From the NCBI GenBank assembly GCA_036924085.1, contig JAVGWX010000002.1, positions 153,207,571 to 153,271,570 of the forward strand: DNA of 64,000 nucleotides. Direction: 5' to 3'. Both the position numbers and the translations under genes were made by a program. Source of the stretch: Ariolimax columbianus. Lineage: Eukaryota > Mollusca > Gastropoda > Stylommatophora > Arionidae. Below the pieces are notes generated by a model. That model did no database searches and was not told where the DNA came from. It saw only the letters and a program-made list of their open reading frames with translations. Positions 1-10,880 of this stretch are shown piece by piece. How positions within the stretch are numbered: position 1 is the stretch's first letter; each line of letters begins with the position of its first letter.

Positions 1-585
1 AGTTTAATATATCATCCCAGATTCTCTTTCGCCTCATTCACCTTTTCTTTCTCCATGACACACTATTCCAGGTCATCCTTGCTGAAAATATTTAACTCTT
101 TTCAGTCCGGCACTATTTGGTAGACTTACAATTTGAGGAAAGTGCAACAACTCTTGTGTGTAATGTTCCTTCCTAGTTGGACATTGAATCGGTTCAGGGC
201 ACACACGGCCTGCATGTGTACTTTCCCTTACACAGTGGCATTCACCGTCTCAGATATCCCTAAGTCACCTTTTTCATGGTTAGCCTTTGGCCTTGAATCT
301 GTTGTATATAAACTGTGTGGTGGTAGTCCTGTTATGTGGCCAAACTATTTTAGTTGCTGTTTTTTGCTGTAGTCTAAAACTGGTGTCATTCCCACTAGTC
401 TCCTGATGTCATCGTGTCTGATCGTAAACTTTAAACCCTGCATTAAAGTGCCTAATACTGTTGTTCTGTGAGGCCCTTTCAACTGTTTACTCTAGACCTT
501 TCATTACTTTTGTATCTGACTGATATGCTACTTAGCTGACAGCGCGTAGATTACAGCTGGCCATTTTTTTAGTTCTGCTCATTTA

Positions 586-609
586 ATATATATATATATA
601 TATATATAT
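586..609. repeat. (TA)n microsatellite
   Basis: An uninterrupted TA dinucleotide run of about 12 units within AT-rich non-coding sequence. Confidence 0.9.
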
Positions 610-2696
610 GCACAAGATCGACCATCGTCAAAAACAATAACGAAGTGGTTATTTGAAAGCGTGTGATAAAGAAGAAACAATAAATATTTGTAGCCATTTT
701 ATTGTTGATACACATATGGTTGCAACGTGAAATGTGTAAATAACATTGTGGATATTGTACATTTTAAAAATTTATATCTAAATAGAGTTCAATTCAAATG
801 TTTCTCTATTAAGTTACTACATATTATTTCCATTGTTTTTGAAGTTTTAAAATATGTACACAATCTAATTTTAGCTCTAGTTTGAGTGTCTCAAACAACA
901 GTAGTCTGACACTCCATCACAATACATTGATAAGCACATTTTGTCAGATTATTTTAGCACTTAGACTTTGTAAGGCTGTCTTATCTGTAATCCTAGCAGT
1001 TCAACCAGGTAGCCAAATATTGTATAAACTGATCTGTCTTTTGTCTTGGAGTACCATATTGGATCAAGGGCTTTACTCGGACCATTCTCATGTTCAGTGA
1101 TGGGCACTTATAGTTGTAGGACGTACCAGGACATCACTTTTCTTGTCCATCTGTTGTCAGGCCTGGGTACTACATGCACAGCCTACCTATGCCATCGTTG
1201 AAGGTGGTTCATATTCTCATATTTGCACAGCTGAATTTGTTTGATCAGATAAGGTATTCACATTGCAGTCTTTTTGAGAATGTTTAAAAATAATTTTATG
1301 CCAGGGTATGACACTCTGAATTGTTATTGTTCTTGAATGAATATTTCTTATTGCTGTAAAGTTGCTATCATTATGTGTAATAACTTGATCTTTTATTCCA
1401 CTTTGTAATGTGATGTTGCTGGTCATGGGATAGAGCTTGTCAGATTGTGATTTGAGACCATGGACTGCCAGTGTCATGCTGCACTGGCTGACATTAACCA
1501 GTCCTTCATCTTTAGTAAGTTGTTTCAAATGGTAAGACAGTGTTTAACCCTCTGCAGCCTTTTGATCATCTTACAAACACAGATTGAACTCCAAGAAACC
1601 CTACTATGGTTATTGGCATGCCCATTAAAATCAGCTGTGCTGAAATTGGATCCACTGCCAATAGAGCACATCTGATATGGTTTGACCTGTTGAAATAAAA
1701 CCAAGCCAGCATGCTTCACTGAGACAATAGCCCTAAATCCTCAACAGGACCCAGCACCAAGGAAAATATCCTTAATTCTTCATCAGCATCTGGGACTAAA
1801 TTACAATTTTTTACAATGCAAAAGCAAAAATTATAGTTTGTTGCCAATTGTTTATGGATGTATGTATTTTTGTGTGCGGACACTTTCCCAGTTATTCCAT
1901 ATTAAGTTTAATTTTTTTTTTTTTGCGACCCACCACCAATTGTGATCTGTATTTAGATTTTATCAGGACTTCTATCTGACCTCATTGTGCTGGTACCATG
2001 ACAGCACACCCCTTCCCCAGTTATACATTTTGTGTTCTTTCACTGGCATCATTTATAACAGTGCATGCTGAGTGACTGCGACAAGTTGTGGGTGTGAGAC
2101 ATCAGTATTTTGTCAGTCTGTTTCGCAATTGATCTTTCTAGAGTGGGCAAAGTAGATTTATTTCCTGTTGTTATTCTCTGCAAGAAGTTTGAGTTGGTCT
2201 GGTAAGGGAGAGCTTAATGCTGTCACTTGTCTCTTCTTCCCCTCCCCTATGACCAATTTAGAAAACTATATACACGCTAGTGAAACGCTCAGGACAACAA
2301 AGACAGTATATTCTTGATGAAGCAGCACTTTTAGTTTTAACCTTCAGCTTAAGTCCCATACATGAGGTTTTTGTTTGAGTCCAGCATTTCTGAGGCTCAT
2401 GACTTTCAGCCCAAGTCCAGTACAACAGTGCTGATTCCCTTGAACGTGAGTCCAATACACTGCAGCATAGAGATGTCTTTGAGTTCATCATTCCTGGGGC
2501 TGTTCTTTGATCAAACTCTAGTATGGTACCTTTTTAGTTGTTTGCCAGGTGTGTTATCACCGCTGCCTGTTTTTCTAACATTTTGTGTACAAAAAAATCT
2601 TGTAAAAATGTGTACATTATATAAAATATGCTATACTTTGTTGATATATTTACAATTGCCTGTTGACAATTTTTATACACTAAACTTTATTGACAA

Positions 2697-2702
2697 AATA
2701 AA
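2697..2702 (+). terminator. Candidate poly(A) signal AATAAA
   Basis: A canonical AATAAA is followed within 12 bases by a second overlapping TAAATAAA, in sequence resembling the end of a 3' UTR. The signal is seen directly; its use is inferred. Confidence 0.35.
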
Positions 2703-3024
2703 GTTGTAAATAAATTTATCTTGCCTATTTTCTGACTGAATGCGTGGCGCAGAAGCTAGTTTATTGTGCTTGCTTTTCTACTGAACTTTTTATCAGTTAT
2801 TGCACAAAGAAGAAAACAAATGTATCAGCACTGAGAGATGGTGGAACATTACTAAAATACATGGGCACATCATTGAAACATTTTGTGAATGTTAAGAGAC
2901 CAGTCACAGCTTGATTGAAGTGAGATGACCAGTTTCCTTCAGCAGACTTCGGTTGGCCAGCAATGAAGTGTTGAAGACCAGCCACAGCACAGCTTATGTG
3001 AGGTGTGTGTTCCTTCCAATTTAG

Positions 3025-3100
3025 AGCTACATTGGCTAGAGGAGTTGAACCATGTACCTTTGCTGTGAAAAGTGAGTAGTCTACCATTACACCAGACAGA
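3025..3100 (-). repeat. tRNA-Glu-like SINE head
   Basis: On the minus strand a pol III A box (TGGTGTAATGG, plus-strand 3083-3093) is followed at normal tRNA spacing by a B box (GGTTCAACTCC, 3041-3051). The anticodon-arm region reads CTTTTCA, like tRNA-Glu(TTC). The acceptor stem does not pair, so this is a tRNA-derived SINE or decayed tRNA rather than a working tRNA gene. Confidence 0.6.
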
Positions 3101-3139
3101 CAACTCGTGTAGATAACCTAAATTGATTGATGTTGAATG

Positions 3140-3270
3140 TCCACGATGTGTAAGTTTACTCTTTTGTGCGCTCTGGAAAGGGTGTTAAGTGGCGGGTTGC
3201 AGTAACATTCCTGACATCCCAAGCGTGATGATGGTGGACTGCTGTCCTCTAAGAGGTTGTGCTTTGCTTG
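3140..3270. repeat. Dispersed repeat, copy 1 (pair with 52,388-52,505)
   Basis: This block aligns over about 120 bp with 52,388-52,505. Shared words include AAGTTTACTC, GTTAAGTGGC and GGTTGTAGTA/GGTTGCAGTA, in the same order. No coding potential was seen. It is probably part of a SINE or other short interspersed element; the family is not identified. Confidence 0.6.
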
Positions 3271-3324
3271 GCTTCATCTGCGTAACACTCATTACCTAGA
3301 TCATATCAATCCACATCTCTTCAG

Positions 3325-3470
3325 CCAGACTGCCTTGGAAACAGGTAATGGTCTTGGTCAACATATTGTGCCTGACAGGACTATTAGTTCAGTTCCCCAG
3401 ACTGCCTTGGAAACAGAGGTAATGGTCTTGGTCAACATATTGTGCCTGACAGGACTATTAGTTCTTCCCC
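3325..3470. repeat. 72-bp direct tandem duplication
   Basis: Two adjacent copies (about 3325-3396 and 3397-3470) are nearly identical. They differ mainly by a 2-base insertion (ACAGGTAATG versus ACAGAGGTAATG) and a 3' end variant. The duplication looks recent. Confidence 0.85.
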
Positions 3471-4345
3471 AGAAAACCTAGATAAATAAATATAACCTTG
3501 TCACATATGAACACATAGTTTGATGTACAGTATCATATAGCAGAGACAGGCTACCTTGCCAAGAAGTGAATGTACTGACTACAGAAGTTTGACAACTTTG
3601 CAAACCAGTAAGTCAATAGTAGCCACATCTTTCACCATTTCTTGAAGATCTATAGGTTGTCTCGTGAGTTCAATGTTGTGATGAATACTGAGTTTTCTAC
3701 TCTCGAATATTAGCAATCATCATGTGCTACCAGGAATGCCTGTCAATGAGATTAATATATGAAAAATAACAGCAGTTACAATTAAATGATCTTAGTTTTT
3801 CTGCAATCTCTGTCCAACCAGGTCATCTATAATTTAGAAGGCCTGCAGACTCGTTGGGAAAATACCCATGCAATGTCACATGTTGAGGTCAACTAAATTA
3901 CAAAACTCATTATGCCAAGGTTTATAATCAATCCATACATCATCCACACACAGAAATAAAACAAACGACTGTTGAGAGTGATTCTTTCACAGAATCCTGC
4001 CCTGAAACAAACTGAATACCCATCTTCTATTTATTTACGGTATACAACCACCAGCGCTCCTAATGGAACCGGTCTTTTGAAATGATTACCATATTCATGA
4101 CTATTTAAAAAAAATAATGTTACCATACCCATTTTTTAATGAAATCTGTTCAGTTTCAACTTAAAGCGCACATGTTTTTAACAGTTATGTCAGCCTTTGG
4201 TGTGTTCCATATGTAGTTACAAATTATGTGAGCAAGTACATAGGTGTAACAGATCAAACAAAAGAGATTAAGGCCGGGAACCTATTCTCTGGGGCATAAA
4301 AAGTACTGGGGAGGTATTGGCAATGGTGGATAAAGCTAGATTATA
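3471..4345. other. Non-coding; contains a dispersed repeat at 3922-4045
   Basis: No gene was found. The stretch 3922-4045 aligns with 35,109-35,250: both start TTTATAATCAATCCAT and share GAGAGTRATWCTTTCA, then AATACCCATCTT or CATACCCATCTT. It is therefore an interspersed repeat of unknown family. The rest is unremarkable AT-rich sequence. Confidence 0.55.
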
Positions 4346-4418
4346 TGTGTGTGTGTACAGATCTACATTAATTAAACTCTACATTTTTCGTAGATGTTCA
4401 TCATATTGAATATGTGGT
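4346..4418 (-). mobile_element. RTE-A LINE, copy 1, fragment 1 (truncated edge)
   Basis: This short block matches the minus-strand RTE-A element at 42,955-43,015 (the words CTACATTA, CTACATTTTTC and GAATATGTGG in order). It is the lower-coordinate edge of a copy that resumes at 7210-7263 and again at 11,768. The edge lies inside the reverse transcriptase coding region, so the element's 3' part is missing. That is unusual for a LINE, which normally loses its 5' end, and it suggests a later deletion. Confidence 0.8.
4408..4418. repeat. Target-site duplication, left (GAATATGTGGT)
   Basis: GAATATGTGGT here and at 7199-7209 bracket the GAA-tailed LINE. In the uninterrupted RTE-A copy at 43.0 kb this word occurs once, so it is a true 11-bp duplication made on insertion. 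Confidence 0.95.
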
Positions 4419-7198
4419 ACGAGAAAAATCCGTGGAGGCAAACATCGCCCTCAAAGCCGCCACGGCGAAGTACAAACACACTCTCAAGCAAACAGCAAGA
4501 GAAAGTTGGAAAAATAAAACGGAAAGTTTAAACCTGGACAAAGAAGGGAACAAGCTATGGAAGCTAGTCAGAGCCATGAACGACGAAACCCCGTCAAATA
4601 AACAAATTACTATCAAGCAAGGCGAGAACTTGATCACAGGTAAGAAAGCCGCAAACGCCTTTGTCGATCACTATGCCAGAGCAAACCACATCGAGGTCCC
4701 TGCAGATAAGCATACAGACATTAGCGAAGAGCTAAAGGGGCACGAAAACAAAAATACGGCTCCTGAAGAGCACATGATGGCCAAACTAACAATGCGCGAA
4801 ATGGAAGAGGCTATGAGAACACTAAAGAGAAGGAAATCTCCCGGAAAAGACGGGATAACAAACGAAATGCTGATGGGGCTGGGCCAAACAGCGAAGGAAA
4901 AACTACTATCAGTCCTGAACCAAAGCTGGAAAAGGGGTATTGTACCCCAGGCATGGAAAGATGCAATACTGGTACCAGTACCAAAAACAGGAAAGGACAA
5001 AACAGATCCGAATGGATACAGGCCCATAAGCCTACTGAGCTGTGTCGGCAAGCTGATGGAACGGATGATAAACACCAGACTGATGTGGCATCTGGAAGAA
5101 AAACGAATACTAATTCCACAGCAAGCCGGCTTTAGACAGCACAGATCCACTGAGGACCAGGTCATCCTCATAGCCCAGGAGATAGAAGATGCCTACCAGG
5201 CACAGAAACACACAGTAGCTGTTTGGGTGGATCTGGAAAAGGCATTTGACAAAGTCTGGAAGGATGGCTAAGAAGAGTCAAGCTAAGAAGAAGTGATGTT
5301 TGTGGGAAGATGTACAAGTGGATCAACCACTACCTCAAACAAAGAACGGCCAGAGTCCAAGTACAAGGGCAGATGAGCAAAAAGGTGACACTCGAGCAGG
5401 GAGTACCCCAAGGGGGAGTACTGTCACCCACACTCTTCCTGGTATATATAAACGATATTACAGAGAATATACCAAGAAGAGTCCATAGCTCAATGTTTGC
5501 AGACGATCTGGCTATGTGGACCTCTGAAAAGAATCTCACCATAGCAAGAAATCGGATGCAAACGGCCCTAACATCGCTGGAAGAGTGGGCGAACTCATGG
5601 CTGGTCAAAATAAACGAGGAGAAAACCACGTGCACAATATTCTCGCTCTCATTAAAACCTCAAAGTACCAAATTAAGCCTAAATGGCAAAATCCTGCAGC
5701 CAAACGACAACCCAACCTATCTGGGAGTCACATTTGATCGGCGCATGACATGGAAAAGTCAGATTGAGAGAAACCGAATGAAAGCCAGAGAAAGAATGGC
5801 GATCATGAGGAAACTTGCTGGCACAAGCTGGGGAGCAGACGAAGGCATACTAAAGAAACTGTACACTGGAAGAGTGAGACCAGTTCTCGAGTATGGCATC
5901 GCGGCATGGACAACAGCAGCGAAGGCGAACTTCGATAAAGTTAACAAACTTCAAAACCAAGCCATGAGAATCATAACTGGTGGCATGAAGTCAACGCCAA
6001 TTGTAGAACTTGAAAAGATTACAAAACTGCAATCCATGACCGACAGAAGAGACTGCAGAGCCCAGCTGCAGTCAGAGAAACTCCGAAGACTGACGGACCA
6101 TCCAATGTACCAGAGGCTAAACAATTTGGGAACTGGGAAACTAAAGCGGAGAAACTTTGCAGAAATAGCCAAAGCAAAGATGCACGAAGATCCCATAAAC
6201 GCACTAACAACACCAAAACCCATCACTACTGTACGAAAACCTACTTGGAGGCAGGATATATTTCCAGAGGTGGTAGAAAATATACCAGGTATTGCAAACA
6301 AAAACTGCCAGACCGAAAAAGAAAGGAGAGACACTACCTTAAGCTTCATAACGAAAAGCTACCCAAGCATGGACTGGACCCATGCATACACCGACGGCTC
6401 TGTAACAAACACTACACAGAACGGAGGGGCAGGAGCATTCCTGAACCTACCAAATGGCAGAAAAATAACACTGTCATTCGCTACTGGTAAGTACACGAGC
6501 AATTTCAGAGCAGAGGCACTGAGGGCGGCAGTGGAAGAAATGGTAACACACAGTGAAAATGAGAGCCATATAGTCCTGCTGACAGATGCTCTCGAAGTAG
6601 TCACAGCGCTAAAAAGCCAGAAACACACTGAGCTTAATGACTTAAGAGCAGCACTCTGCAAACTGTGCCAACAGTCCGCACCAAAAAGGGTAGTGGTACA
6701 GTGGGTTCCGTCACACTGCAACATCCAAGGCAACGAGGAGGCAGACAGACTGGCAAAAGAAGGTGCAAGGCTACCACAAATAGATACCAGTATGACGTAC
6801 GAAGAGTCAAAACGGCTTATCAAAGCCAGGTACATGTCCAAATGGGAAACCGAACATACTGGTTACACCAAAAACGATGCCTATTACCAGTTGAACCGAA
6901 GAGAGCAGGTCGTTGTCTTCAGACTTCGCACTGGCCACAACAGACTGAGGTACCACCTCTTCAACAAATTGAAGATAGGGTGTACCGACGAATGCCCGTG
7001 CGGTACTGGTAAAATGACCACTGAACATCTGCTGCAGAACTGCCCGACATACGAGGATCAGAGAGAGCAGATGTGGCCATTGCCAGTGGAACTGCAAGAC
7101 AAGCTCTATGGTAGTGGCGAGAGTCTCAGGATGACCGCCGCTTTTTTCGAGAAAATAATGGTTACTGTCTGACTGTGTACGCAGAAGAAGAAGAAGAA
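4419..7198 (+). mobile_element. GAA-tailed LINE with RT and RNase H (I/Nimb-like), 5'-truncated
   Basis: This is a non-LTR retrotransposon inserted into RTE-A. It starts abruptly without endonuclease or ORF1, so it is 5'-truncated, as target-primed reverse transcription often leaves. It ends in a (GAA)n tail after GTACGCA. Exact 11-bp duplications flank it and its single frame is almost open, so the insertion is young. An RNase H domain behind the RT places it in the I/Nimb/Ingi side of LINEs rather than RTE or CR1; the exact clade is inferred. Confidence 0.93.
4420..7172 (+). pseudogene. Reverse transcriptase-RNase H polyprotein (one frameshift)
   Basis: This is the enzyme part of a LINE: it copies element RNA at a nicked target and carries an RNase H. 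The frame is open from the truncated 5' edge to about 5271. A one-base shift near 5267 moves it to the frame that runs to the stop at 7172. RT motifs in order are RRKSPGKDG, NGYRPISLLS, QAGFRQHRST, WVDLEKAFDKVW, EQGVPQGGVLSP and the catalytic FADDLAM (FADD at 5496-5507). RNase H motifs are TDGSVTN (Asp at 6393), FRAEALRAA, LLTDALEVV and VPSHCNIQGNEEADRLAKEG. A zinc-knuckle-like CTDECPCGTGKMTTEHLLQNC stretch follows. The endonuclease is absent. It is not autonomous, because of the truncation and the frameshift. Confidence 0.92.
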
Positions 7199-7209
7199 GA
7201 ATATGTGGT
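7199..7209. repeat. Target-site duplication, right (GAATATGTGGT)
   Basis: Partner of 4408-4418. It lies directly behind the GAA tail. Confidence 0.95.
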
Positions 7210-7263
7210 CCCTGTCTCTTTCCTAAAACCTGCCTGGACTAAGTGAATTTCAGATTCAAACCT
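7210..7263 (-). mobile_element. RTE-A LINE, copy 1, fragment 2
   Basis: This is a remnant of RTE-A between two insertions. It matches 43,014-43,074 (CTTTCCTAAAACCTGCCTGG, then AGATTCAAACCT). On the minus strand it encodes part of the RT around the HVVQAGFRKDRRTRD motif. Confidence 0.85.
7253..7263. repeat. Target-site duplication, left (GATTCAAACCT)
   Basis: GATTCAAACCT here and at 11,757-11,767 bracket 7264-11,756. The intact RTE-A copy at 43.07 kb has the word once and continues into TTTCTCTATCC, exactly as the right-hand flank does. Confidence 0.9.
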
Positions 7264-7330
7264 AGTAGAAGACTTTGTTCTCTGTCGGGGTATCGTAAGT
7301 AAGGGAGATTTGAGTGAGGAAACAGCTCAC

Positions 7331-7861
7331 ATGGCAGAGAGCTTTGGAGAGAAGTATGCACATATAGGTGAGGGGTCAGTTTTGGTAGTAGGAGATTCAA
7401 TGGTGAGAGAGGTTGGCAGACATTTGTCTAAACAACACAACATGTTTGAAAAAATGGATATTGGGGGAGCAAAAATAGAGGGGAGAATAAAGAGGTTAGA
7501 TGACAAAGGAAACAGTCATGTGGTAGTATTGGCAGGTACAAATAATGTAAAGAGAGATGGTACAGAAATAATTATGGATAAATATAAAAGTCTTATGAGA
7601 ACACTTAAGGAAAAAAAGTTTAGAACGGTCACAATGATGGGCATTTTAGACAGAGCAGATGGGTCAGACTATCTAGATAGCAAAATAATAGGTATCAAGC
7701 TTAGGTTACAGGTGATGTGTGCGGACATGGGAATGGAATTTATTGATGTTAAAGTAGACAAAAGTAAAATGTTAGATAGGGGAGGTTTACATCTAAATGA
7801 GATAGGACAGCATGTTGTAGCAAAGTATATGTTCTATCATTGTGTTAAAAATTTAAACTAG
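7331..7861 (+). CDS. CR1 ORF1, SGNH/GDSL esterase-like protein
   Basis: A 176-residue protein counted from the first ATG; the frame is also open upstream. It shows the SGNH hydrolase plan: block I VVGDSMV (nucleophile Ser at 7397-7399), a GTNN block III-like motif in VVVLAGTNNVKRDG, and a C-terminal DRGGLHLNEIGQHVV block V. Esterase domains of this kind are known in ORF1 of CR1 elements and are thought to act on lipids or to help RNP handling; their role is not settled. Oddities: the usual D-x-x-H reads GGLH, with the nearest Asp two residues earlier, and no PHD finger is present, so the protein is either short or the N-terminal part was lost with the 5' truncation. ORF2 starts 8 bases downstream in another frame. 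Confidence 0.82.
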   Translation: MAESFGEKYAHIGEGSVLVVGDSMVREVGRHLSKQHNMFEKMDIGGAKIEGRIKRLDDKGNSHVVVLAGTNNVKRDGTEIIMDKYKSLMRTLKEKKFRTVTMMGILDRADGSDYLDSKIIGIKLRLQVMCADMGMEFIDVKVDKSKMLDRGGLHLNEIGQHVVAKYMFYHCVKNLN

Positions 7862-7869
7862 TTAGGCCT

Positions 7870-10791
7870 ATGAAGTATGAGACTAAAGATAGGCCTACAA
7901 TATGGTGCTATAGAGGATGTAGTCAAAGGGGTAATTTGGTGTCAGGGAAGTGTGAAATACATAGTAGAAAAGCAAACACTAAAATGATAAAGCAGAAGCA
8001 AAAAGAGGAAAACCAACATTACAAACTAAAATGTTTTTATGCAAATGTGAGAAGCATAGTAAATAAAAGAGAAGAATTGGAACTGTATGTAGAAGAAGAA
8101 AAACCAGATATAATAGGGTTAACAGAATCATGGACATATGAGGAGATTGCAGATAGTGAACTTGAAATTGAGGGATATACAATGTTAAGGAAAGATAGGA
8201 TAATTGGAGACAAGACTAAGGGAGGTGGCGTTTTATTATACTGTATAAATTCTGTTAATATAACGATCAAAGATTATTTATCATGTGGTAACAAAAATGA
8301 AAGTGTATGGGGAGAAATAGAAAGTGGGGGTGAAAAAACAGTGATTGGAGTGTGCTATAGATGTCCATCAAGTCAAAAAGAGGAAGATGAGGAGCTGATT
8401 AGTAGCATAGCAAAGGCAAGTAAAGGGAAATTATTATTAATGGGAGATTTCAACTATCCAGAAATAAAATGGGATATGGCAGAAGCACTTGTAGAGTCAA
8501 AACCTTTTGTTACGTGCATAACTGACAATTTTTTAATTCAACATGTAGAAGCAGCCACCAGAGGCAAAAACATACTCGACCTAGTTTTTACCACAGAGGA
8601 AAATATGATTGAAAACGTTACCGTTGGGGAACTGTTTGGCTCAAGTGACCATCAAATCATCCTTTGGGATCTTATTGCAGGGAAAGAAGTAAACATAAAC
8701 ACGCGAACATACGACTACTCTAAGACAGATGTTAAGAGGATGAAAGAGGCAGCGAACCACATAATCTGGAAAGATATTATTGTAGGAACAGATGTTGAAC
8801 AGGAGTGGGAAAGTTTTAAAACAATTCTAGAAACGCTAAAAGAGGAATGTGTTCCATGTAGGGAGGTAAACCCCAAGCGTAAAAAGTGGATAACTAGATT
8901 TGTAGTGAAATGTAGAAGAGCAAAAAATAAAGCATGGCAAAAATATATAGAGGAAGGTAAATCAAAAGAAACATATGTAAAATATTTGCACAAGCAGAAC
9001 ATATCTCAGAAAGCGAATAAAACAGCAAAAATAGACTTTGAAAAAAAACTTGCTCAGAGGATCAAGACTGACAGTAAAAGCTTCTTTTCTTATGTTAGAA
9101 ATAAACAAAGAACGAAAGACAAAGTAGGCCCTCTCATAGACAGTACAGGGAAAATAATAAGTGAGAATAGGGAGGCTGCTAATCTGCTTAATCAGTACTT
9201 TGGCACAGTCTTCACAAAGGAGGACTGCTCCGAGATCCCAGAGCCTATAGATATTTTTCAAAGAGACATGGATACAGCGGGATTAAGATCAATCTGTATT
9301 ACAGAGGAAATGGTTTTTAAAAAATTGGAGGGGTTGAAAGTGAATAAATGTCCAGGTCAAGATGGTATTCACCCAAAATTGCTGTATGAAATTAGAAACC
9401 AACTAGCAAAACCATTGGCTATATTATGTTCTCAATCACTTACAAAAGGGATTGTTCCACGGGATTGGAAAGATGCAGGAGTGATCCCCTTATTCAAAAA
9501 AGGCACAAAATCAGATCCGGCAAATTATAGACCGGTGAGTTTAACGAGCATAGTCTGTAAATTGTTAGAGTCAATAATCAAAGAAAACATTGTAATGCAT
9601 TTAGAAAAATTTAATCTAATTAGAAATAGTCAGCATGGGTTTACTAGAGGGAGATCATGCTTAACAAATCTATTAGAATTCATGGAGGAGGTTACTAAAA
9701 TCATAGATAAAGGGGAGCCAGTGGATGTTATTTATCTAGACTTTGCAAAGGCCTTTGATAGAGTACCTCATCAAAGATTATTTCGAAAGTTAAAATCACA
9801 TGGAATAGGTGGCGAAGTTGCCAAATGGATTGAAAATTGGTTAACAGGAAGAAGGCAGAGGGTGGGCATAAATAAGGAGTACTCTGAGTGGAGTGAAGTG
9901 AAAAGTGGTGTGCCACAGGGCTCGGTTTTGGGACCAATTTTGTTCTTGATATATATAAATGATTTGGACATTGATATGAGATCCATGATTGCAAAATTTG
10001 CTGATGACACAAAACTATGCAGTAGTGTCTCATCTAAAGCGGAAGTGGATATATTGATGTCGGATTTAGATAAAATTCGAGAATGGTCTGTAAGCTGGCA
10101 AATGGAGTTTAATGTAGATAAATGTACAGTCATCCACATGGGTAGATCCAATATGGAACATAAATACAGAATGGGAGAAAACAATATTAGAAAGATAGAT
10201 AAGGAAAGGGACCTAGGGGTTATAATAGATCATACAGGAAAGGTGAGTGAGCAAGTTAAGGTAGCAGTGAAAAAGGCAAATGCAATGTTAGGTATGATAA
10301 AAAGAAATATTAAACACAGGAGCAAGGAAGTGATCGTCAAACTGTATAAACCTTTAGTTAGACCTAGATTGGAGTACTGTGTACAGGTGTGGAGTCCTTA
10401 TCATAGAGGGGACATAAACATGCTAGAAAGAATACAAAAAAGAGCGACAAAGATGATAGTGGGATTCCAGAATTACAGTTATGAGGAACGACTCAGAAAA
10501 ACGGGCCTACAGTGTCTGGAAGAGAGAAGAATTCGTGGTGACTTAATACAGGTTTATAAGATGATCAGAGGAATCGATAAATTAGACTATAACAAGTTTT
10601 TTAAAATACAGCCACCTACAATAACACGAGGACATAGCTACAAGCTGATTAAAGAGAGGTCCAGGTTAGATATTAGGAAATATTTTTTTAGTCAGAGAGT
10701 GGTGTCTGCTTGGAATGCATTGCCATGGGAGGTAGTGGAGGCAGGGACAGTTAATGCGTTTAAGAATAAACTGGATGCGCATAGATTTTAG
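7870..10791 (+). CDS. CR1 ORF2, AP-like endonuclease and reverse transcriptase (intact)
   Basis: A 973-residue enzyme for target-primed reverse transcription. The apurinic-like endonuclease spans about residues 53-270, with YANVRSI, catalytic Glu in LTESW (E86), GDFNYP (D193, N195) and the SSDHQ motif (D260, H261). RT spans about 480-790, with VNKCPGQDGIHPKLL, NYRPVSLTS, QHGFTRGRSC, IYLDFAKAFDRVPH, GVPQGSVLGPILFLIYINDL and the FADD box (residues 710-713). The C-terminal CR1/L2-type tail contains RRIRGDLIQVYKMI and ends with [21 protein letters not shown]. There is no RNase H. All catalytic motifs are present in one unbroken frame, so the copy could still supply enzyme if transcribed. No promoter can be recognised. 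Confidence 0.93.
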   Translation: MKYETKDRPTIWCYRGCSQRGNLVSGKCEIHSRKANTKMIKQKQKEENQHYKLKCFYANVRSIVNKREELELYVEEEKPDIIGLTESWTYEEIADSELEIEGYTMLRKDRIIGDKTKGGGVLLYCINSVNITIKDYLSCGNKNESVWGEIESGGEKTVIGVCYRCPSSQKEEDEELISSIAKASKGKLLLMGDFNYPEIKWDMAEALVESKPFVTCITDNFLIQHVEAATRGKNILDLVFTTEENMIENVTVGELFGSSDHQIILWDLIAGKEVNINTRTYDYSKTDVKRMKEAANHIIWKDIIVGTDVEQEWESFKTILETLKEECVPCREVNPKRKKWITRFVVKCRRAKNKAWQKYIEEGKSKETYVKYLHKQNISQKANKTAKIDFEKKLAQRIKTDSKSFFSYVRNKQRTKDKVGPLIDSTGKIISENREAANLLNQYFGTVFTKEDCSEIPEPIDIFQRDMDTAGLRSICITEEMVFKKLEGLKVNKCPGQDGIHPKLLYEIRNQLAKPLAILCSQSLTKGIVPRDWKDAGVIPLFKKGTKSDPANYRPVSLTSIVCKLLESIIKENIVMHLEKFNLIRNSQHGFTRGRSCLTNLLEFMEEVTKIIDKGEPVDVIYLDFAKAFDRVPHQRLFRKLKSHGIGGEVAKWIENWLTGRRQRVGINKEYSEWSEVKSGVPQGSVLGPILFLIYINDLDIDMRSMIAKFADDTKLCSSVSSKAEVDILMSDLDKIREWSVSWQMEFNVDKCTVIHMGRSNMEHKYRMGENNIRKIDKERDLGVIIDHTGKVSEQVKVAVKKANAMLGMIKRNIKHRSKEVIVKLYKPLVRPRLEYCVQVWSPYHRGDINMLERIQKRATKMIVGFQNYSYEERLRKTGLQCLEERRIRGDLIQVYKMIRGIDKLDYNKFFKIQPPTITRGHSYKLIKERSRLDIRKYFFSQRVVSAWNALPWEVVEAGTVNAFKNKLDAHRF

Positions 10792-10880
10792 AGCAAGGTG
10801 ATGTAAATGTAACTGGCTGTATACAGACGCTGCAGGGTCTTCTAAACCAGTATAAAGACGTTAAGTTAAGTTAAGTTAGT

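Larger units (their letters stand above)
1..2720 (+). other. AT-rich unique sequence, possible 3' UTR
   Basis: No convincing coding frame or known repeat was seen on either strand, apart from a short TA run. The composition is AT-rich with many T-runs, and it ends at an AATAAA hexamer followed by a second AATAAA-like site. That is what a long animal 3' UTR looks like, with the coding exons lying before the window. This is inference: no stop codon or exon can be tied to it here. RNA evidence would settle it. Confidence 0.3.
7264..10880 (+). mobile_element. CR1-like LINE, nearly complete, two open frames
   Basis: This is a non-LTR retrotransposon with an esterase-type ORF1, an endonuclease-RT ORF2, no RNase H, and a 3' end made of a CTGCAGGGTC hairpin region followed by GTTAAGTTAAGTTAAG repeats. 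Its frames have no internal stops, unlike the copies at 22.1, 41.5 and 50.2 kb. The ORF1 frame stays open upstream to the 7264 junction, so the 5' end is probably truncated. The left duplication abuts it but the right one lies behind the next element, so both may have arrived together. Assignment to CR1 (rather than L2) rests on the ORF1 esterase and the RRIRGDLIQVYKMI C-terminus. Confidence 0.9.

Noticed and set aside
1217..1719. Minus-strand frames of 103 and 64 codons
   Set aside because: No motif, and overlapping plus-strand frames of like size; consistent with a 3' UTR.
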